This document shows, piece after piece, positions 59,518 to 64,000 of a stretch of 64,000 bases of DNA. A program made the position numbers and the translations under genes. Source of the DNA: Tritrichomonas musculus (lineage: Eukaryota > Parabasalia > Tritrichomonadida > Tritrichomonadidae); contig JAPFFF010000018.1 in NCBI GenBank assembly GCA_039105265.1, positions 2,542,001 through 2,606,000 on the forward strand. The letters are read 5' to 3'. The first letter of the stretch is position 1; each line of letters begins with the position of its first letter. The notes under the pieces were generated by a model. That model saw only the letters and a list, made by a program, of their open reading frames with translations, searched no databases and was not told where the DNA came from.

Positions 59518-60837
59518 CTATAAATATAAGAATGATGAATCATCTACAACATAATTCAATGCTTCATCACCAAAGATGTCCATCATATCATGATATAAAT
59601 CTTTTGAATATCCTTGAGCTGGGATAATTCCTAGTGCATTCAATCTGTATGTGTCTGCATGTAATGTTGCTCCAAAAGCAGAAACGGAAAGTGAATAGAA
59701 GTGCATTCTTAGTTGAGTGTAGTTCAAATCGCCTTCCATAGATTTCTTTCCTAGTTCGTTAATCAAGTCTCCAATATGTGGAAGCACAAATTTAGAAGTT
59801 GTTTCAAGATCCATCGATATGAGCCCTTGTAGAGCACCACATTTTTCGCTAATTCCATATTCACTTTTAAGTAAGACGCTGAGTAATTGCAATGTAATTC
59901 GAGGCTGAACTGAAGAATATCCTTGTTCAAATGAATGCTTTAATAGAAACCTAAGAAGATCGGCTGCAAGTGATCTTATAATAAAGAGTTCGTTCCATAG
60001 TTTTGGACCAATTTGAGGACTTAGAAGGCATGAAAGAGTAATTGAAATAAAATGAGGCATATATACATCAAAAAATCTGAGGGAGTGATTTGCAACTAAA
60101 GAGCGAATTGTTGATATTGCTACATAGAGCATATCAAACTTGTGAGGATAATCGTGAAGAAGTAGAAAAGAAAACCTGAGATAGTAAGGAAGAAGCGTTT
60201 GAATACATCTATTTGTTTTTAAATTTTTGAGCATTTTTTCTCTGAGCTCTGGGGTTCCATCAATGAGAAAATCGCGAAGCTTTTTGTAAAAAAGTTGAAG
60301 TTCATATGAAAAAACATGTTTGTTTGATGCAAATTCGAGATCAGAATCTGGTTTTTGTTTTTGTTGGTTGGTAACAACTTTGAGGTCTTCAGATATCTGC
60401 TCAGATGCTTGCTGCTCATCAACAGATTCGGTTCTCAAAGGTCTTCCAGCAATAGCCATCCATCCAAACTCGTAATAAGTATCAAACGGATATGCTGCGG
60501 CCTCAAATCTTTTATTATTATCAATTTGTATTTGATGGTCGTTATAAATAAGCAAATCTAAGGCGTTGACATTACCAGCATTTTTCATTGGAGGTACCAT
60601 TCCATTTGAATAGCCAAAAACTGGTTCCATTCCATTTAATTCTAGTGCAGCATTAATATCAGAGACGCAAAGTCGAGTCCTTTTACAAGTTACCATAATT
60701 TGTAAGGCATCAGATAGCATTTCAAGAATTTCATGTTCTACCTTGCTTGATAATTGCGCATATATTGAATCTTTTATGTGTGGAATTCCGATTGATTCAG
60801 CAATAGTTGAAATTGTGTTATTTATAACTTGCGACAT
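59518..60837 (-). CDS. TAF6: TAF6, TFIID/SAGA histone-fold subunit
   Basis: A 439-aa homolog of TAF6. The histone fold is at 1-70: VINNTISTIAESIGIPHIKD, LSSKVEHEILEMLSDALQIM, CKRTRLCVSDINAALELNGMEPVFGYSN, with the typical V/I-S-D-I-N-x-A-L and P-x-x-G. The C-terminal HEAT domain starts near 170 with ELQLFYKKLRDFLIDGTPEL and continues with LPYYLRFSFLLLHDYPHKFD and LISMDLETTSKFVLPHIGDL, matching TAF6 landmarks. It acts in TFIID assembly at promoters. The ATG at 60837 gives the usual short N-terminus. It is shorter than the human protein (677 aa) but complete for both domains. Confidence 0.94.
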   Translation of the reverse strand: MSQVINNTISTIAESIGIPHIKDSIYAQLSSKVEHEILEMLSDALQIMVTCKRTRLCVSDINAALELNGMEPVFGYSNGMVPPMKNAGNVNALDLLIYNDHQIQIDNNKRFEAAAYPFDTYYEFGWMAIAGRPLRTESVDEQQASEQISEDLKVVTNQQKQKPDSDLEFASNKHVFSYELQLFYKKLRDFLIDGTPELREKMLKNLKTNRCIQTLLPYYLRFSFLLLHDYPHKFDMLYVAISTIRSLVANHSLRFFDVYMPHFISITLSCLLSPQIGPKLWNELFIIRSLAADLLRFLLKHSFEQGYSSVQPRITLQLLSVLLKSEYGISEKCGALQGLISMDLETTSKFVLPHIGDLINELGKKSMEGDLNYTQLRMHFYSLSVSAFGATLHADTYRLNALGIIPAQGYSKDLYHDMMDIFGDEALNYVVDDSSFLYL

Positions 60838-60940
60838 TTGAAAATTTTTCTATATTTTTCAATTTAAAATGATCATCCAATAAAAGAGTATGAAATCATC
60901 ATATAACAAAATTTTTATTCAACATAAAAAAACATACAAA

Positions 60941-62503
60941 TTATTCATTAACAATTTCCGCTCTAACTCTTTGTTTTTCATTTTTTTTCAAATCTTGCAA
61001 AAAGGATGATATATTTTCTAAATCTGCCTCATGTTGGTCTTGAATTTGCTTCAATTTCGTTCTTACATTATCTATTAACTCAACACTTTTATCTTGGTAG
61101 CTTGCATTCAATCCAGACGAATTGATGCTTGTATTCATATCATCACCAATTCCGGGGAATGAAACACGAGGTTGATCCTGCTGAGAGTATCTAAAACTTG
61201 ACGATAGATTTGGCTGCGGTTGCTGCCATTGTGGCTGCTGCTGACTTAATATTTGTGACTGTATTAAAAAGTCGGGAGGCGGAGGTTGTGATAATGCTAG
61301 TGCTTGATAAGAACGCTGTGCAAATATTTGATTATTATAAAGGATCATGTTTCGCATTGATGAAGCTTCTTCACGATAATCATTTAATTTACGGCGAAAT
61401 GCTCTGATTCTTGAAACAGGCTCCATATGTGTTGTTTCTGTATCTTTTCGAAGCCTTATAATCGCAGATTTCAGTCTTTTGACTAAACGGCTATGTGGAT
61501 TATCAATATCAAACCCTTCTTCATCTTCTTCATCATGATCAGTGTAAACCTTTCGAAATTCTGAAACTCGTTGTGAAAGTTCCGAAATCGTTTGTGATTC
61601 AATTTTTTGAGTGATTTTTTGTGATTCATAATCAAGTAGAGTTTCTTTTAATGTTTTTCGTTGCTTTTCATTTTTAATTTGGTTCTTTTTAATCTGTGAT
61701 TGAAGATCATGAAGATCGTTTATATTTTTTGATAATTCATCTGACATTGTTTTAAAATTTTCTTTGAGAACAGGTGAAAAAGTAGAAACAGCTACTTGGG
61801 CAAGATTTGCACTTTCTGTTTCAATTTGTCTATCTTGTGAATTAATATTTGGTATTGATTTCATTACATTTAAAAAAGCAGGACAAAGCGTGTCAACAAC
61901 AGACATAACTTGATTTATTTGATTTAAATTCTGCAACTCAAAAGATAAGATGTCTCTGAGATTTGTTTTTAAATCATTAATAAACTTATTAACCTCTACT
62001 TCGATACAATCAGTTTCAATAAGAATTCGATGCAATTCGGAAACAAAGTCATCTCGAAGATTAAAAAAACGCGTAGTTAAATAAGATTGTATATTTAATT
62101 CAACTCTCGATGTAAATGGTGACGAAATATCTGGATTTACGTATTGAATTGGAGTAAAATCTTTTGTATTTTGTTGTGATGATATATTAACAGAAAAAGA
62201 TGGATTTTCTTCATCATTATTATTAAATATTAAAGAACTAGGTTTACTTGGGGGAGGCTGGTTATTATCTTCGTCCAAATCTACTCCATCTAAAAGATCA
62301 TCAATATTAATAATAGGTCTTTGAGATCCTTTTCTTTTAGGTTTTGGTTTATTTGATTTAGCTGACGATTTATTTGCGTTAGAATTTTTTTTCTTTGCCA
62401 TCACTTCCTCTTTCTGTTTTGATTTGTCATCAAAAGCATCATCTCCTGAAATTTGATCAAGTTCGTTTAAATTTAAGGCTTCAAGGAGATCATCACTGTT
62501 CAT
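60941..62503 (-). CDS. Coiled-coil protein, family unknown
   Basis: The protein has 520 aa. An acidic, disordered N-terminus has two similar short motifs (NSDDLLEALNLNELD and INIDDLLDGVDLDED), each an LLxxxxLxE/D helix that may bind a partner. A basic stretch (NKPKPKRKGSQRP) follows. Residues about 150-400 are long helices and coiled coil (ENFKTMSDELSKNINDLHDL), then a Gln/Pro-rich segment and a final coiled coil to the end. The layout recalls basal-body/centriole-linked proteins, but I recognise no family. It lies 103 bases upstream of TAF6 on the same strand. Confidence 0.82.
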   Translation of the reverse strand: MNSDDLLEALNLNELDQISGDDAFDDKSKQKEEVMAKKKNSNANKSSAKSNKPKPKRKGSQRPIINIDDLLDGVDLDEDNNQPPPSKPSSLIFNNNDEENPSFSVNISSQQNTKDFTPIQYVNPDISSPFTSRVELNIQSYLTTRFFNLRDDFVSELHRILIETDCIEVEVNKFINDLKTNLRDILSFELQNLNQINQVMSVVDTLCPAFLNVMKSIPNINSQDRQIETESANLAQVAVSTFSPVLKENFKTMSDELSKNINDLHDLQSQIKKNQIKNEKQRKTLKETLLDYESQKITQKIESQTISELSQRVSEFRKVYTDHDEEDEEGFDIDNPHSRLVKRLKSAIIRLRKDTETTHMEPVSRIRAFRRKLNDYREEASSMRNMILYNNQIFAQRSYQALALSQPPPPDFLIQSQILSQQQPQWQQPQPNLSSSFRYSQQDQPRVSFPGIGDDMNTSINSSGLNASYQDKSVELIDNVRTKLKQIQDQHEADLENISSFLQDLKKNEKQRVRAEIVNE

Positions 62504-62722
62504 TTTTGGTAAAAAAGGAGAATATCAAAATTATGAATTTCAGTACGTTTATAAAAGGTCAAAATCGACTCAATTGAAATATAATTGAATGCTTTTATAA
62601 ATTTTCCATATTTCAAGAATAAAGATTAAAATCTTTAATTTGCTCTGTTTGATTTTTTTATTTGAATAAAAATCTAGAATTTCAAAAAAAGTTTAGACTG
62701 TTATAAAATTAATCATCAACCA

Positions 62723-64000
62723 ATGTCGTTCGAAAGCCAAGATATCTCCAGCGAATATGAAATTTTCAATGGCTTGAGAACAAAAGAGATGTCGCAAGAT
62801 AAAAATAATTTTCCAGAAACTACCAAAATTTTGAAAATGCTTTTTACTGCTCGACAAAACTACATTAGATATTTTACTTTTTTATCTGATAATCCTCTAA
62901 AGAAAGATTTTAAAGATAGTGAAATTTTATTAATGCACTCGTCTTATAAAGATTTCTCATTAAACATTTTTCAGCAATCCCCTTATTTGTCTTACCTTAA
63001 AGATAAGATAGTAGAAATATATCAATCACCCGACTATCTTGAAAAAGCAATTCAACATTATTTCATTAAGTTATTTAATTCTGATGGAAATGAAATATAT
63101 GAGCCTATTAAATCAGCTCGGTATGAATATATAAACAAAGATAAATTATCTATTTTTGCTAACGTTATAATTCCGTCAATTTATGGTTATTTTATTGAAG
63201 AAAGTCAAGCAAGTTATGGATTTGATTTCATTAGCTTTTTATTTATTTTTTCTTACGATTTTTCCCGTCCTTTCTTTTTATCATATTTAATGTCTGCAAC
63301 AGCATTTCTCGATATTTTTTGGACAAATTTCTTTAGCAAAATCACAGCTGAACGATATAGCTCAACTCTCTTTCAGTTAAAGGATTTATTTTCGATTACC
63401 TTGAAATCATCTATCCCATTTTTCTCTGGCTACCATATTCAATTACTTAAGAACTGCCTTCTTAGAGATTACAATTCTTTTTTTGATTTATTGTTTACTC
63501 AATTTCTTTTCCCATCTTTTCCAACTTATAATCAATTGTCACTTATTTCCCAAGAAAAAATGGATATATTATATGAATACCTAATCAACAGTAATGATTT
63601 TTCTGCAGAAATTCAAGAGTTTTTTCATCAATACAATTTTGTCGATTCACAAAAAATACAATTCATACAGGATGATATTACAGTTATTCTCTCTAATTTT
63701 GAAGCAAAGCTTCTTTTTGAACTATTTCAGAATTTTGATAACTCAAAAACAAAGCCTCCATCTCCGATAACTTCACAACGTATCGATGAATTTTCTCCCT
63801 GTTACTTCAGTGTTCATCTTGATAATAAAATGATTGCAAAAGTATTCAAAAAAGGTCCAGTTTCGCGTCTATTTAATGATATTTTTACAACAAGATTTGC
63901 CGATAAAAATGAAGGTAAAGCTCAACTTAATAAAATTACTAATGATATTCGAATTACTTATGCAATTTTAAAAAACGATTGTCAAGAAAGTTTGATTAAT
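62723..64000 (+). CDS. Partial helical protein, runs off the window
   Basis: It starts at ATG 62723 (MSFESQDISSEYEIFNGLRT) and stays open to the last base, so about 426 residues are visible and the C-terminus is missing. The content is helical with many Phe/Tyr/Leu (LLMHSSYKDFSLNIFQQSPY, FIQDDITVILSNFEAKLLFE). Overall it looks like an all-helical domain such as a Ras-GAP-like or VPS9-like region, as is frequent in trichomonad proteins, but no diagnostic motif is visible. I do not assign a function. It is divergent from the coiled-coil gene at 60941 with a 220-bp shared spacer. Confidence 0.85.
   Translation, partial: MSFESQDISSEYEIFNGLRTKEMSQDKNNFPETTKILKMLFTARQNYIRYFTFLSDNPLKKDFKDSEILLMHSSYKDFSLNIFQQSPYLSYLKDKIVEIYQSPDYLEKAIQHYFIKLFNSDGNEIYEPIKSARYEYINKDKLSIFANVIIPSIYGYFIEESQASYGFDFISFLFIFSYDFSRPFFLSYLMSATAFLDIFWTNFFSKITAERYSSTLFQLKDLFSITLKSSIPFFSGYHIQLLKNCLLRDYNSFFDLLFTQFLFPSFPTYNQLSLISQEKMDILYEYLINSNDFSAEIQEFFHQYNFVDSQKIQFIQDDITVILSNFEAKLLFELFQNFDNSKTKPPSPITSQRIDEFSPCYFSVHLDNKMIAKVFKKGPVSRLFNDIFTTRFADKNEGKAQLNKITNDIRITYAILKNDCQESLIN

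Noticed and set aside
1-64000. CRISPR arrays, operons, bacterial promoters or ribosome-binding sites
   Set aside because: Gene content is eukaryotic. The only regular array (2832-3085) is contiguous tandem repeat without spacers.

Overview
This is an AT-rich (roughly 70% A+T by eye) eukaryotic chromosomal segment with about 27 intronless protein genes on both strands, short intergenic gaps and several decayed DNA transposons. Spliceosomal, TORC1, AP-3, nuclear-pore, TFIID and chromatin proteins are all encoded by single uninterrupted frames. There are Asn/Lys/Ser-rich linkers, several axoneme-type proteins and Tc1/mariner and pogo-like transposase fossils. Together these point to a flagellated protist, most likely a parabasalid (trichomonad; a Tritrichomonas-like genome is my best guess). 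The lineage is inferred from gene content and style only.

Layout. 1-5228 is a gene-free repeat zone: a 1.6-kb palindromic element (391-bp arms), then a 2.9-kb fold-back element whose left arm is split by a 1.47-kb element flanked by an 8-bp target duplication, ending at a T17/G13 homopolymer. 5229-13888 holds a RhoGAP protein, an armadillo-like protein with an unclear 5' end, a long coiled-coil protein, a probable axonemal protein and an unknown. 14124-21856 holds a MATE transporter, a 1.7-kb intergenic stretch with repeats and possible small RNAs, a NYN/PIN-like protein, an acyltransferase-like protein lacking the HX4D motif, PHF5A/Rds3 and a DHHC protein. 22070-33546 holds Raptor, a Fhit-like HIT hydrolase, a TTL-family ligase, a mariner fossil and a nucleotide-sugar-type transporter. 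33846-41389 holds Nup98 diverging from a degenerate CHD-like remodeller, a GH77-like protein without recognisable catalytic core, and a coiled-coil protein. 41514-51266 holds a HEATR5-like protein, AP-3 beta, a GYF-less CD2BP2/Lin1-like protein, Derlin and a PG-rich (SHIPPO) protein. 51267-58165 holds a 1.1-kb element with 25-bp inverted repeats and a 9-bp target duplication, a TPR-like protein, ribosomal protein uS14/RPS29 (57 aa) and a 2.1-kb mariner-type element. 58166-64000 holds a putatively myristoylated SEP-repeat protein, TAF6, a coiled-coil protein and a partial gene running off the end.

The genes do not form an operon-like system. Themes are membrane traffic (AP-3, HEATR5-like, Derlin), nuclear and RNA functions (Nup98, TAF6, PHF5A, CD2BP2-like, CHD-like), TORC1 signalling, and the flagellum/cytoskeleton (TTLL, SHIPPO, axonemal candidate, coiled coils). 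Several proteins look like catalytically dead members of enzyme families (GH77, SNF2, LPLAT). The clearest new observation is the set of datable transposon insertions with intact target duplications, including a nested one whose empty site survives in the other arm of its host element. Many listed starts were moved to the first ATG because the longest open frame began at TTG or GTG.
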